A DNA stretch of 64,000 nucleotides, taken from assembly GCF_002844275.1 (NCBI RefSeq), contig NZ_NXGX01000008.1, positions 62,001 through 126,000 of the forward strand. The letters are read 5' to 3'. The notes under the pieces were generated by a model. That model was not told the DNA's origin, searched no databases, and saw only the letters and a list, made by a program, of their open reading frames with translations. Below, one piece after another: positions 27,386 through 37,522 of the stretch (position 1 is its first letter; every line of letters begins with the position of its first letter). A program made the position numbers and the translations under genes. The stretch is from Thalassospira lohafexi (GTDB lineage: Bacteria > Pseudomonadota > Alphaproteobacteria > Rhodospirillales > Thalassospiraceae).

Positions 27386-28864
27386 ATGCGGCGTGGGCTT
27401 GCTGTTTTTGTGGTCTTTTTGCCAGCCCTTCTTGCGGCATGCGCACAAGACACGCGCCCAGTGGGCGATTTGGCGACGTTATCGTGTGATGCGCAACTTG
27501 CCTATATTGATGCGTTGGTCGCCCAAAACGGTGTGCGGAACGCGTCGGCTTCACCGGTTGCCGGGTTCGCATATCTTCGGGCCAACCGGAACTCTGTTTT
27601 ATTGGCGCGCCAGCTTGATGATGACGGCGACGGGCAGGTTGATCAACCAGATCGCTGGCGGGACTTTATCGCACAGATGCGTGGCCTTGATCGCGACGCA
27701 CGGCAAAGTGAAATGGCCAACCTTCCAGTTGCATCAGGTATCTCATTTGATCAGATTGAGGCGTGTGCCAACACGATGGCCGCGTCCCTGATGCCCGATC
27801 AGTATCCGGTGCTGTCTGCAGCGGTATTTGTGCCTGATGACTATCTTGATTTTCAGCGCATCGCGGGTCTGTATCCGATAACAGCCTTCGCGGCCTATTT
27901 CGGATATGAAGGATGGAAGCAGGAGAACTTTGCAAGTTTTGCGCGAAGGAGCGCGGATATTGCGGCGTCGGGAACGTGGTATGACTATGCTGTGCCCGGC
28001 TCTGTGCCTAACCCTGCTGATGACGGTTTTAGCGACATTGCACGGGATGCCTTTGGCCTGCTGCAGCCAACGGGTGCCGAGCTTGAAAAACTGGCGCGGG
28101 CCTATGCGCCGGTTTTTCGGGTGAGAACGGGAAGTGAGAGTGACAAGGTTGGACAGCCGAGCTTGCCCACGCGTGATGCTTTGGCCGTCGTCGATACAGA
28201 TCATCCAAATATCTATTATCGCCTGAGCCATACATATTTTGCCGGAAAATGGCGGCCGCAAATCGTTTATGAGATCTGGTTCCCGGAGCGCCCGGCCACC
28301 AGCCGGTTTGATATTCTGGCTGGGCATTTTGATGCGTTGGTTTGGCGGGTTACCCTTGATGATGATGGCACGCCGTTGATCGGCGATACGATCCATGGCT
28401 GTGGCTGTTATCACATGTTCTTTCCGAGCCAAACTTTGCAGCGAATCACCGCGCCAGAAGACAACGACATTCGCGAAACGGCGGAAATGCCCGCGGGATA
28501 TGTTGATCAATCGATCTTGAGGCGTCCAGTTCTGTGGATAGATGAAACCAGCCATTATCTTCTGAAACTGACCGATGCCCGGGCTGACACAATGGCTGGT
28601 AATATGATCAGGCAAAACGCATCCCTTCGTCCGGCACAGGACTTGAGCCAGTTGCAGCTACAAAACGGGCAGGGCACGGCCAGCCTTTTTGATGAGGACG
28701 GATTTGTGCCCGGCACGGAACGGCTGGAATGGATTTTACTCTGGCCGATGGGGGTTGAGAAACCCGGTGCAATGCGCCAATGGGGGCATCATGCAACGGC
28801 GTTTGTCGGGCGGCGGCATTTTGATGAGCCTGGCTTGATGGATCGGTATTTCACGCCGCGCTGA
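27386..28864 (+). CDS. Large lipoprotein of unknown function
   Basis: 492-aa protein with a lipoprotein signal sequence and lipobox LAAC at C19, so it is anchored in a membrane facing the periplasm. An EF-hand-like acidic loop, DDDGDGQVDQPD, lies near residue 84 and might bind calcium. The C-terminal half has conserved-looking HHATAF, a GCGCYHMFFPS cluster and many aromatic residues. I do not recognise the family. TGGAGA precedes the ATG at 27386. It stands alone between rfbC and groESL. Confidence 0.7.
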   Translation: MRRGLAVFVVFLPALLAACAQDTRPVGDLATLSCDAQLAYIDALVAQNGVRNASASPVAGFAYLRANRNSVLLARQLDDDGDGQVDQPDRWRDFIAQMRGLDRDARQSEMANLPVASGISFDQIEACANTMAASLMPDQYPVLSAAVFVPDDYLDFQRIAGLYPITAFAAYFGYEGWKQENFASFARRSADIAASGTWYDYAVPGSVPNPADDGFSDIARDAFGLLQPTGAELEKLARAYAPVFRVRTGSESDKVGQPSLPTRDALAVVDTDHPNIYYRLSHTYFAGKWRPQIVYEIWFPERPATSRFDILAGHFDALVWRVTLDDDGTPLIGDTIHGCGCYHMFFPSQTLQRITAPEDNDIRETAEMPAGYVDQSILRRPVLWIDETSHYLLKLTDARADTMAGNMIRQNASLRPAQDLSQLQLQNGQGTASLFDEDGFVPGTERLEWILLWPMGVEKPGAMRQWGHHATAFVGRRHFDEPGLMDRYFTPR

Positions 28865-29035
28865 TCGGAACCCGTGATTGTGTGCCACATTATTGCCTTT
28901 TGCGCATTGCGGTGGCGCATGATACCTCTATCGGGCTGGCCCATTCTGTTTATGGCGGCACCATGGCCGCCAAGGCCCGATTTGGGCCAATGTCGCGGAA
29001 TTCATGATATTTTTGCGACGAACATGCCAATCCTA

Positions 29036-29064
29036 TTGACAAAAATCACCCACTCCAATACATC
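29036..29064 (+). promoter_or_regulatory. groESL promoter
   Basis: TTGACA (29036-29041), 17-base spacer, TACATC as the -10 region. It places the transcript start at or just before the CIRCE element, as expected for an HrcA-controlled vegetative promoter. Confidence 0.7.
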
Positions 29065-29067
29065 CTG

Positions 29068-29094
29068 TTAGCACTCGCCGGGGGTGAGTGCTAA
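29068..29094. promoter_or_regulatory. CIRCE operator (HrcA site)
   Basis: Perfect CIRCE: TTAGCACTC (29068-29076), 9-base spacer, GAGTGCTAA (29086-29094). HrcA is expected to repress groESL here. hrcA itself is not in the window. Confidence 0.97.
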
Positions 29095-29160
29095 TACGGG
29101 CTCATCCCGGTTAGTCGTAGTTTTAAACGAGCCTTTAGCTTTAACACGGAGTTGTCTAAA

Positions 29161-29448
29161 ATGAAGTTCCGTCCGCTGCATGATCGCGTCCTGGTCCGTC
29201 GTGTCGAGTCCGACACCAAGACTGCCGGTGGCATCATTATTCCGGATACCGCGAAAGAAAAACCGCAGGAAGGCGAAGTCGTCGCTGTGGGTTCTGGCGT
29301 GCGTAAAGATGACGGCTCTGTCGTCGCGCTTGACGTCAAATCAGGTGACAAAGTCCTGTTTGGCAAATGGTCAGGTACCGAAGTCAAGGTTGACGGCGAA
29401 GAGCTGTTGATCATGAAAGAGTCCGACATTATGGGCATCATGGAATAA
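29161..29448 (+). CDS. groES: Co-chaperonin GroES
   Basis: 95-aa lid of the GroEL folding chamber. Typical sequence: [12 protein letters not shown], the mobile loop TAGGIIIPD, and [16 protein letters not shown]-type core. The ATG at 29161 is used; a TTG at 29152 would give 98 aa but sits directly against the ACGGAG ribosome site, which is better spaced from the ATG. Controlled by the CIRCE element upstream. Confidence 0.97.
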   Translation: MKFRPLHDRVLVRRVESDTKTAGGIIIPDTAKEKPQEGEVVAVGSGVRKDDGSVVALDVKSGDKVLFGKWSGTEVKVDGEELLIMKESDIMGIME

Positions 29449-29493
29449 GTCAGCCCTTTGGGTGATTTATGTCCACGTTCATCCGTCTCATAG

Positions 29494-31167
<1,674 letters not shown>

Positions 31168-31201
31168 GCCTTACCAACCAACCGACCTATTTGCTACGGA
31201 A

Positions 31202-31230
31202 AGGGGCCTCGCATTTGCGGGGCCTCTTTT
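31202..31230 (+). terminator. groESL terminator
   Basis: Eleven-pair stem (31202-31212 with 31217-31227, two G-T pairs), ATTT loop, then TTTTCTTTT. Confidence 0.85.
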
Positions 31231-31257
31231 CTTTTGTGCTTTTCTCTAAAACAAAGA

Positions 31258-31288
31258 AAAGCCCCGCCACAATCTGTGGCAGGGCTTT
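31258..31288 (-). terminator. Terminator of the flavin oxidoreductase gene
   Basis: Thirteen-position stem 31258-31270 with 31276-31288; the one mismatch becomes a G-U pair in minus-strand RNA, which then runs into TTTTC. Convergent with the groEL terminator. Confidence 0.75.
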
Positions 31289-31309
31289 GTCTTGAGCGCG
31301 CCTAAAAGG

Positions 31310-32404
31310 CTAGCCAAACAGCTTTTTCAATGCGCGTGGCTGACACCGCAAATACTGGTTGGCGGCTTTGACTTCGGCCCCCAGTGTTGCGGCCGCATGC
31401 CATGGCCAGCGCGGATCATAGAGAATGCCGCGTGCAAGGGCGATGGCATCTGCCTGACCGGTAAAGGTGATGGCTTCTGCCTGTTCGGCCTCGGTAATCA
31501 GGCCAACCGCAATTGTCGTGATGCCGGTTTCCGATTTGATGCGATCGGCAAAGGGGACTTGATAGTTTGGGCCAAGCGGGATTTTCTGATCAATATGCAG
31601 GCCGCCTGATGAGACGTGGATAAAGTCGCATCCACGTGCTTTGAGGGCCTTTGCCAACTCAACGCTTTGATCAATGTCCCAGCCGCCCTCAACCCAGTCA
31701 CTGGCCGATATGCGCATGCCGACGGGGAAGTCCGTGCCGACTTCGCGGCGGACTGCGTCATAGACTTCGAGGGCAAAGCGCATACGGTTTTCAAGCGATC
31801 CACCATATTCGTCATCGCGCTTGTTAGAATGCGGGGACAAAAACTGATGGAGCAGATAGCCATGCGCACCATGGAGTTCGATGGCCTCAAACCCGATGCG
31901 AAGGGCGCGCTTTGCACTGTCGGCAAAGGCTTGCACAATTTCGGCCATGCGTGACTTGGAAAGGGCTTCGGGGGTTGGGTCACCCTGTTTAAAGGGGACT
32001 GCAGACGGTGCAACGACCTGCCAGCCGTTCTTGTGGTCAGGATCAATGGCAGCGCCACCGTCCCATGGTTTTTCACAGGATGCCTTGCGCCCGGCATGGG
32101 CCAGTTGGATGGCGATTGGCATGTCGGAATGGCTGCGCACGGCCTTGATGGTTTTATCAAGGCTGGCCTCGGTTGTGTCATCCCACAGGCCAAGATCGCC
32201 GTAGGTGATGCGTCCTTCGGGCTCGACCGCACTTGCTTCTATGATCAGAAGTCCTGCGCCAGATTGGGCAAGGTTGCCCAGATGCATGTCATGCCATGCG
32301 GTGGAGCTTCCGTTGTTGGCGGAATACTGACACATCGGCGCAATGATAATGCGATTATCGAGGGCCAGTTTCCCCAAAGACAGGGGCGAGAATAAAGTGC
32401 TCAT
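31310..32404 (-). CDS. Old-yellow-enzyme family NAD(P)H:flavin oxidoreductase (YqjM/NamA-like)
   Basis: 364-aa FMN enzyme reducing activated C=C bonds. Features of the YqjM subgroup: APMCQYSA with redox-tuning Cys25, IQLAHAGRKAS, the active-site ELHGAHGYLLHQFLSP, and YGGSLENR. The ATG at 32404 follows an AGGATA site; a longer frame is not conserved. Natural substrate unknown; such enzymes often respond to electrophile stress, which would fit its position between two heat-shock loci but is inference. Confidence 0.9.
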   Translation of the reverse strand: MSTLFSPLSLGKLALDNRIIIAPMCQYSANNGSSTAWHDMHLGNLAQSGAGLLIIEASAVEPEGRITYGDLGLWDDTTEASLDKTIKAVRSHSDMPIAIQLAHAGRKASCEKPWDGGAAIDPDHKNGWQVVAPSAVPFKQGDPTPEALSKSRMAEIVQAFADSAKRALRIGFEAIELHGAHGYLLHQFLSPHSNKRDDEYGGSLENRMRFALEVYDAVRREVGTDFPVGMRISASDWVEGGWDIDQSVELAKALKARGCDFIHVSSGGLHIDQKIPLGPNYQVPFADRIKSETGITTIAVGLITEAEQAEAITFTGQADAIALARGILYDPRWPWHAAATLGAEVKAANQYLRCQPRALKKLFG

Positions 32405-32565
32405 GGAATATCCTTGATATAGGGGAGGCGGCGGGGAACCCGCCATGCAATGGGCTGAAGCTAGTCCTTGGCCGCAGACTCCGCCAGTCCCAAAGTCAGT
32501 TTTTCCAAGGAATGGAATGTCAGCGGAGAAAAATCAAAAAAAGATCAAAAAAATGCATCTGGCGA

Positions 32566-32593
32566 CTTGCGGAAATTTTCACCCGATCTATCT
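32566..32593 (+). promoter_or_regulatory. RpoH (sigma-32)-type promoter of hsp20
   Basis: CTTG (32566-32569), 17-base spacer, TCTATCT (32587-32593), close to the alphaproteobacterial sigma-32 pattern CTTG-N17/18-CYTATNT. It would give a leader of about 90 nt before the hsp20 start. Confidence 0.65.
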
Positions 32594-32599
32594 CAAGGA

Positions 32600-32691
32600 G
32601 GCAAAGGGGCATGGTGCCCTGATACGCGTCACGGTTGCAGCCTGGTCTGGACCACCGACGCAAGGATACTCGTCTGTAATGGAGGGTTATT
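32600..32691 (+). promoter_or_regulatory. hsp20 leader, possible RNA thermometer
   Basis: A ~90-nt leader between the sigma-32-type promoter and the ATG. Close to the start, ATACTC (32669-32674) can pair with part of GGAGGGTTAT, the ribosome-site region, leaving a weak hairpin. Rhizobial hsp20 genes carry ROSE thermometers in this position. The fit to the ROSE sequence pattern is poor by eye, so this is a suggestion only. Confidence 0.3.
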
Positions 32692-33207
32692 ATGACTGGA
32701 CTTCAGAACCTTAATGGATCCGCACGTCGTCTTTCTTCTTCGCCGATTGCTGCCGATCCTTTCACCCTTATTTCCCGTGGTTTCGGGCGTGATTTCGACC
32801 AAATGATCGGTTCGATCTTTGGTGATCGTGCCGTGCCGTCCAAAGCCGCCTCTGGCGCGAATGGTGATGCGCAATCGGTTTTAAGCCCGCGGATCGACGT
32901 CCATGAAACCGACGATCATATTGAACTGTCGGCCGAACTTCCCGGTGTCGAACAAAGTGATGTCGATGTTTCGGTTCTCGAAGGTGTTTTGACCGTCACG
33001 GGGGAAAAGAAAACCACCCGTGAAAGCAATGAAGGTGCCCGCGTTGTTGAACGCAGATATGGTAGTTTCAAGCGGTCGTTCCGTCTTCCCGACACCATCG
33101 ATGCCGACAATATTGCCGCATCGTTTAAAAATGGTGTTCTGACACTTACTCTTCCAAAAGTTGTGGAAGAAAAACCTGAGCCGCGCAAAATTACCGTCAG
33201 CGGCTAG
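32692..33207 (+). CDS. Small heat-shock protein (Hsp20/alpha-crystallin family)
   Basis: 171-aa ATP-independent holdase that keeps unfolding proteins soluble. The alpha-crystallin domain covers about residues 60-160, with PRIDVHETDDHIELSAELPG, the GVLTVTGEKK strand and the FKNGVLTLTLPK consensus; the end PRKITVSG supplies an IxV-like tail motif. TGGAGGG ribosome site just before the ATG. Regulation by RpoH is indicated by the promoter upstream. Confidence 0.95.
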   Translation: MTGLQNLNGSARRLSSSPIAADPFTLISRGFGRDFDQMIGSIFGDRAVPSKAASGANGDAQSVLSPRIDVHETDDHIELSAELPGVEQSDVDVSVLEGVLTVTGEKKTTRESNEGARVVERRYGSFKRSFRLPDTIDADNIAASFKNGVLTLTLPKVVEEKPEPRKITVSG

Positions 33208-33250
33208 GCCTTACCTCATCCTCCCTGAACTTGTCTTCTCTGTGTTGCCT

Positions 33251-33280
33251 GACGGGCGGTTTTTACCGCCCGTCTTTTTT
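33251..33280 (+). terminator. hsp20 terminator
   Basis: Perfect 10-bp stem GACGGGCGGT (33251-33260) and ACCGCCCGTC (33265-33274), TTTT loop, followed by six T. Confidence 0.95.
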
Positions 33281-33295
33281 GTGGCCGTCAGGGAT

Positions 33296-34408
33296 TTAAA
33301 GTGATGGATGGCGGGCGCAGTTTTCAAGCGGCATATCAAAAACCCCGGTTTCATCAAACCGGTCGAGTGCGTCATGCCAAGGTTTAAGATCAATGCCCTG
33401 AGCCTTGATCCAGTCCGGATTATAGTAGGTGTCGCGATACCGGTCCCCGCCATCACACAGGAGCGTCACAACAGAGCCCTTTTCACCAGCCTTGTTCATG
33501 TCGCTGATCAACGACAAGGTGGCGATCAGGTTGGTGCCGGTTGAGCCGCCGCAGCGACGGCCAAGATGCTTTTCAAGGTATTGCAAGGCGGCAAAGCTTG
33601 CGGCATCGGGAATGCGATACATCCGGTCAACGACATTTGGATTGAAACTGGGTTCAACGCGGGGGCGTCCAATGCCCTCGACGCGTGATCCCTTATCCCC
33701 GGTGATACTGCAATCACCTGTTTCATAGCCATTATAGAAAACCGAATTTTCCGGGTCGGCCACGCACAGTTCGCAGCCTTGCCCAAGGATACGGCCATAT
33801 CGGATGTAGCGGCCAATGGTTGATGACGTGCCGCCGGTGCCAGCCCCGACAATGACCCAGCGTGGAACAGGATGCGGTTCGTGTTTAAGCTGTTCAAAGA
33901 TGCTTTCGGCGATGTTGTTGTTACCACGCCAGTCGGTTGCCCGTTCGGCATAGGTGAACTGGTCCATGTAATGGCCGCCGAGTTCACGGGCCAGACGTTG
34001 TGATTCTTCGTAAATCTGACCGCTTTGGTCGACCAGATGGCTTTCGCCACCATAAAACGCAATCTGATCAATCTTTTGCTGCGATGTGGATTTGGGCATC
34101 ACGGCGATAAAGCGCAGGCCCAGAAGACGTGCGAAATAGGCTTCTGAGACCGCCGTGGAGCCGCTGGACGCTTCAATCACCGGGGTGTCTTTGGTGATCC
34201 AGCCATTACACAGCCCATATAGGAACAACGAGCGGGCCAGACGATGTTTTAGACTGCCGGACGGATGGGTCGATTCATCTTTGAGATACAAGCCAATCCC
34301 GTCAAGCGGGGGCAAATCCAACCGGATCAGATGCGTATCGGCGGACCGGTTAAAATCGGCTTCGATGGTGCTGATGGCTTCGGCAACCCATTGGCAGTCA
34401 TATGGCAT
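33296..34408 (-). CDS. PLP-dependent cysteine synthase-like enzyme, Cds1-type desulfhydrase
   Basis: 370-aa fold-type II PLP enzyme. PLP lysine K54 lies in PSGSLKHR, the substrate loop is [13 protein letters not shown] and the phosphate loop [14 protein letters not shown]. The replacement of the usual SVKDR by SLKHR, the length and the [16 protein letters not shown] ending resemble the actinobacterial L-cysteine desulfhydrase Cds1 rather than CysK, so it may release H2S, pyruvate and ammonia from cysteine. Assignment is by recalled likeness. It is monocistronic, converging on hsp20. Confidence 0.75.
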   Translation of the reverse strand: MPYDCQWVAEAISTIEADFNRSADTHLIRLDLPPLDGIGLYLKDESTHPSGSLKHRLARSLFLYGLCNGWITKDTPVIEASSGSTAVSEAYFARLLGLRFIAVMPKSTSQQKIDQIAFYGGESHLVDQSGQIYEESQRLARELGGHYMDQFTYAERATDWRGNNNIAESIFEQLKHEPHPVPRWVIVGAGTGGTSSTIGRYIRYGRILGQGCELCVADPENSVFYNGYETGDCSITGDKGSRVEGIGRPRVEPSFNPNVVDRMYRIPDAASFAALQYLEKHLGRRCGGSTGTNLIATLSLISDMNKAGEKGSVVTLLCDGGDRYRDTYYNPDWIKAQGIDLKPWHDALDRFDETGVFDMPLENCARHPSL

Positions 34409-34543
34409 GTCGCATCCTGATACTGTTTTTTAGACGTTATTTTCGATATGGGGCCAGAGATAAGGGATTATAATACAAAAAACGAGCGTGAAATTGTCTC
34501 GATACATTTTGACGAAACGTACGAATTAAAACAGATTGGACTT

Positions 34544-34570
34544 GCTAACACTTTTTTCAAAGCTAACACT
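34544..34570 (+). promoter_or_regulatory. Direct repeat GCTAACACT x2 upstream of fliN
   Basis: Two exact copies at 34544-34552 and 34562-34570, 18 bases apart, end 50 bases before the fliN ATG. Spacing of just under two helical turns suggests a dimeric activator or repressor site. Regulator unknown. Confidence 0.45.
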
Positions 34571-34620
34571 CTATAGTGAGTGTCGCGATTCTATCGATCT
34601 GATTAGGTGACTTGGAAATC

Positions 34621-34920
34621 ATGGCTGACAAAGAAAAAGATCCATTTGCGGCCCGTCACGGGTCTGAGATAGGTGCGGCCTATGATGTGCCTGTGCGTGT
34701 TTCGACCGTGATTGGCAAAAGCCAGATTCAGGTAGCACAGCTGATGCGCTTAACGCGCGGGGCGGTATTGGAGCTTGATCGTCGTGTGGGCGAGCCCGTT
34801 GATATTTACGTCAACAACCGTCTGGTCGCGCGCGGTGAGCTGGTTGTGGTCGATGATAATTTGGGTGTCACCATCACAGAAGTGGTCAAAACCGGGACGA
34901 TTATCGAAACCCATCACTGA
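34621..34920 (+). CDS. fliN: Flagellar motor switch protein FliN
   Basis: 99-aa SpoA-domain protein of the flagellar C-ring, which takes part in motor switching and export. Typical order: PVRVSTVIGKSQIQVAQLMRL, GAVLELDRRVGEPVDIYVNN, then RGELVVVDDNLGVTITEV. The ATG at 34621 is used; a TTG at 34612 is in frame. No other flagellar gene is near, so this copy is on its own. The product could also be a second FliN paralogue. Confidence 0.9.
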   Translation: MADKEKDPFAARHGSEIGAAYDVPVRVSTVIGKSQIQVAQLMRLTRGAVLELDRRVGEPVDIYVNNRLVARGELVVVDDNLGVTITEVVKTGTIIETHH

Positions 34921-34946
34921 TCTGTTTTTACGCGATACAAAAAGTC

Positions 34947-34980
34947 AAACCACCGCGCCAAACTGGTCGGTGGTTTTTTT
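34947..34980 (+). terminator. fliN terminator
   Basis: Stem AAACCACCG (34947-34955) with CGGTGGTTT (34968-34976), then a run of seven or more T. Confidence 0.9.
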
Positions 34981-35049
34981 GTTTCACGCAGCATGGAACC
35001 TCGGCAGTTGCTAGGCGTTTGATTGCAAAGCTCCTTTAAAATGCCATAT

Positions 35050-35066
35050 TACAGCCAAAGGCTGTA
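35050..35066 (+). promoter_or_regulatory. Small hairpin in the gcd leader
   Basis: TACAGCC-AAA-GGCTGTA, perfect 7-bp stem, ending 40 bases before the gcd start. No T-run. Role unknown. Confidence 0.4.
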
Positions 35067-35106
35067 TTGGTCTTTCTTGACCTCAATTAAAACGAGGGCG
35101 AACTCC

Positions 35107-37443
35107 ATGCTTAATTTCCTGACGTCCGGGCTGCTGGCCCTGATTGGTCTTGCACTTGCCGGTGGCGGTGTCTGGCTGATTGCTGTTGGTGGCAGTTGGT
35201 ACTACGCATTGGCAGGGCTGGCTTTTCTGGTTGCTGCCTTCTTGTCGTTTAAACGCAAACCTGCACTGTTGCCGTTCTATGGCCTGTTTCTGATTGCCAG
35301 TCTGATCTGGGCCGTCTGGGAAACCGGCTTTGATTGGTGGCAGCTTGGGCCGCGCGGCGGGATTACGGTCCTGATTGGCTTGTGGCTGATTACACCGATG
35401 TTTCGCAAAACGCTGACGTCGGGGAAACCCGTGCCTGATGTCAAACCGGCACGGTCCTTCTTGCTTGAAGGAAGTGTGGTGCTGGCGGTTGTTGTTGCGG
35501 TTTATTCCATGTTGAATAACCCCCATGAAATCGCCGGACGTTTGCCAAGTGAGCCGGTCGCAAGCAGTCCGGCATATGGTGGCACGGTTCCCGATGGCGA
35601 TTGGCATCAGTATGGCCGCACGCCATTTGGACAGCGGTACTCACCACTTGATCAGGTCAATGTGGATAATGTCGCATCGCTGGAGCAGGCGTGGGTCTAT
35701 CAGACAGGCGACATGAAGCGCGTTGATGATGTGCCTGAAACCACCTATCAGGTGACCCCGCTTAAGGTCGGTGAAACGCTTTATCTGTGTACGCCACATA
35801 GCTGGGCAATTGCCATTGACGCAAAGACCGGCCAGGAAAAATGGAAATATGATCCCGGCATTCCGCAAAACCCGGATCGTCAGCACCAGACATGTCGCGG
35901 TGTGACCTATTACAAAGACCCGGCGGTAACGGAAAACGGGCCATGTACGGCACGTGTTTTCCTGCCGACATCGGATGCGCGCCTGATTGCGCTTGATGCG
36001 GACACGGGCGAGGTTTGCCCGTCGTTTGGCGATGAGGGCACGGTGCACCTTGAAGAAAACATGCCCTATAACCCCGAGGGGTATTACTATTCGACGTCAC
36101 CGCCCGTCGCGGCGGCAGGCAAAATCATCATTGGCGGGGCTGTGAATGACAATTATTCGACCAAGTCGCAGTCTGGTGTCATTCGCGCCTATGACATTAA
36201 CACTGGTGAGCTGATCTGGAATTGGGACTCGGGTAATCCCGAACAGACTGAACCGATCCCAGATGATCAGACCTATACCGCCAATTCACCCAACAGCTGG
36301 TCGGTGTCGAGTGCCGATGAAGCGCTTGGTATGATCTATGTGCCACTGGGCAACAAGGTGCCCGATCAGCTTGGCATGAACCGCGACGAGAATGTGGAAA
36401 CCTATTCATCCTCCATCGTCGCACTTAGCCTTGAAACAGGGCAGGTTCAGTGGGTGCGTCAGACCGTCCACCATGACCTTTGGGATATGGACGTTCCGGC
36501 CCAACCGGCGTTAATTGATATCACACAGGATGGTCAAACAGTTCCGGCCCTTGTCGGTCCGACCAAGCAGGGCGATATCTATGTCCTTGATCGCCGGACC
36601 GGGGAGCCGATTATTCCGGTTAATGAAGTTCCCGCACCGGGTGGTGCGATCCCCGAAGATTTTACTGCACCAACACAGCCGGTTTCTGATTTGACCTTTA
36701 TGCCTGATCCACTGACCGAAAAGGATATGTGGGGCATGACCCTGTTTGATCAGATGGCATGTCGTATCGCGTTCCATCAGTTGAAATATGAAGGACGCTA
36801 TACCCCGCCATCCTTGCAGGGCACACTGGTTTATCCGGGGAATTTCGGGACCTTTAACTGGGGCAGTGTTGCGGTTGATCCGGAACGTCAGGTGATGTTT
36901 GGCATGCCGACCTATCTTGCCTTTACCTCAAAATTGATCCCGCGTGCCGAAGTGCCGCCGCGCGGTACGGAAAAAGCCAGCGAAATGGGCATCAACCGGA
37001 ACGAAGGTGCTGACTACGCAGTGAGTATGGGGCCATTCCTGTCCCCGCTTGGCGTTCCGTGTCAGGCCCCGCCTTGGGGCTATGTTGCCGGGGCTGATTT
37101 GCGCACGGGCGAGATTGCCTACATGCACAAAAACGGTACGGTCGAAGACATGACGCCTTTGCCCTTGCCGTTTAAACTCGGTGTGCCCGGAATTGGTGGT
37201 CCAATCATGACCAAGGGGGGCGTCGCGTTCCTTGGTGCCGCGGTGGATAACTATTTCCGTGCTTATGATGTCTCGACAGGGGATCAGCTTTGGGAAACGC
37301 GGCTTCCGGCTGGTGGGCAGTCCACCCCAATGACCTATGAAACCGATGACGGGACGCAATATGTGCTGATCGTTGCCGGGGGGCATGGGTCCATCGGGAC
37401 GACGCCGGGCGATTACGTGATCGCTTACAAATTGGCGGAATAA
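35107..37443 (+). CDS. gcd: Membrane-bound PQQ-dependent glucose dehydrogenase
   Basis: 778 aa, close to the E. coli Gcd length. Five hydrophobic segments in the first ~130 residues anchor it in the inner membrane and bind ubiquinone; the rest is a periplasmic PQQ beta-propeller. Seen: DWHQYGRTPFGQRYSPL, VHHDLWDMDVPAQPAL, DIYVLDRRTGEP, GTLVYPGNFGTFNWG and the final LPAGGQSTPMTYE...GGHGSIGT. It oxidises glucose (and other aldoses) to the lactone, passing electrons to quinone. GAGGG lies 8 bases before the ATG at 35107. No pqq genes are in the window. Quinate dehydrogenase is the main alternative. Confidence 0.92.
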   Translation: MLNFLTSGLLALIGLALAGGGVWLIAVGGSWYYALAGLAFLVAAFLSFKRKPALLPFYGLFLIASLIWAVWETGFDWWQLGPRGGITVLIGLWLITPMFRKTLTSGKPVPDVKPARSFLLEGSVVLAVVVAVYSMLNNPHEIAGRLPSEPVASSPAYGGTVPDGDWHQYGRTPFGQRYSPLDQVNVDNVASLEQAWVYQTGDMKRVDDVPETTYQVTPLKVGETLYLCTPHSWAIAIDAKTGQEKWKYDPGIPQNPDRQHQTCRGVTYYKDPAVTENGPCTARVFLPTSDARLIALDADTGEVCPSFGDEGTVHLEENMPYNPEGYYYSTSPPVAAAGKIIIGGAVNDNYSTKSQSGVIRAYDINTGELIWNWDSGNPEQTEPIPDDQTYTANSPNSWSVSSADEALGMIYVPLGNKVPDQLGMNRDENVETYSSSIVALSLETGQVQWVRQTVHHDLWDMDVPAQPALIDITQDGQTVPALVGPTKQGDIYVLDRRTGEPIIPVNEVPAPGGAIPEDFTAPTQPVSDLTFMPDPLTEKDMWGMTLFDQMACRIAFHQLKYEGRYTPPSLQGTLVYPGNFGTFNWGSVAVDPERQVMFGMPTYLAFTSKLIPRAEVPPRGTEKASEMGINRNEGADYAVSMGPFLSPLGVPCQAPPWGYVAGADLRTGEIAYMHKNGTVEDMTPLPLPFKLGVPGIGGPIMTKGGVAFLGAAVDNYFRAYDVSTGDQLWETRLPAGGQSTPMTYETDDGTQYVLIVAGGHGSIGTTPGDYVIAYKLAE

Positions 37444-37468
37444 ACCTGTACGCCAGACTTAAAACAAC

Positions 37469-37496
37469 AAAGGCACCTGTTATCGCAGGTGCCTTT
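37469..37496. terminator. Bidirectional terminator between gcd and the Sel1 gene
   Basis: Perfect 11-bp stem AAAGGCACCTG (37469-37479) with CAGGTGCCTTT (37486-37496), loop TTATCG. Confidence 0.85.
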
Positions 37497-37522
37497 GTTG
37501 TGTTTTGGCTATAGCTGTATAT

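Noticed and set aside
32445-32714. Plus-strand frame of 89 codons over the hsp20 leader
   Set aside because: Overlaps the promoter and leader in another frame; no support.
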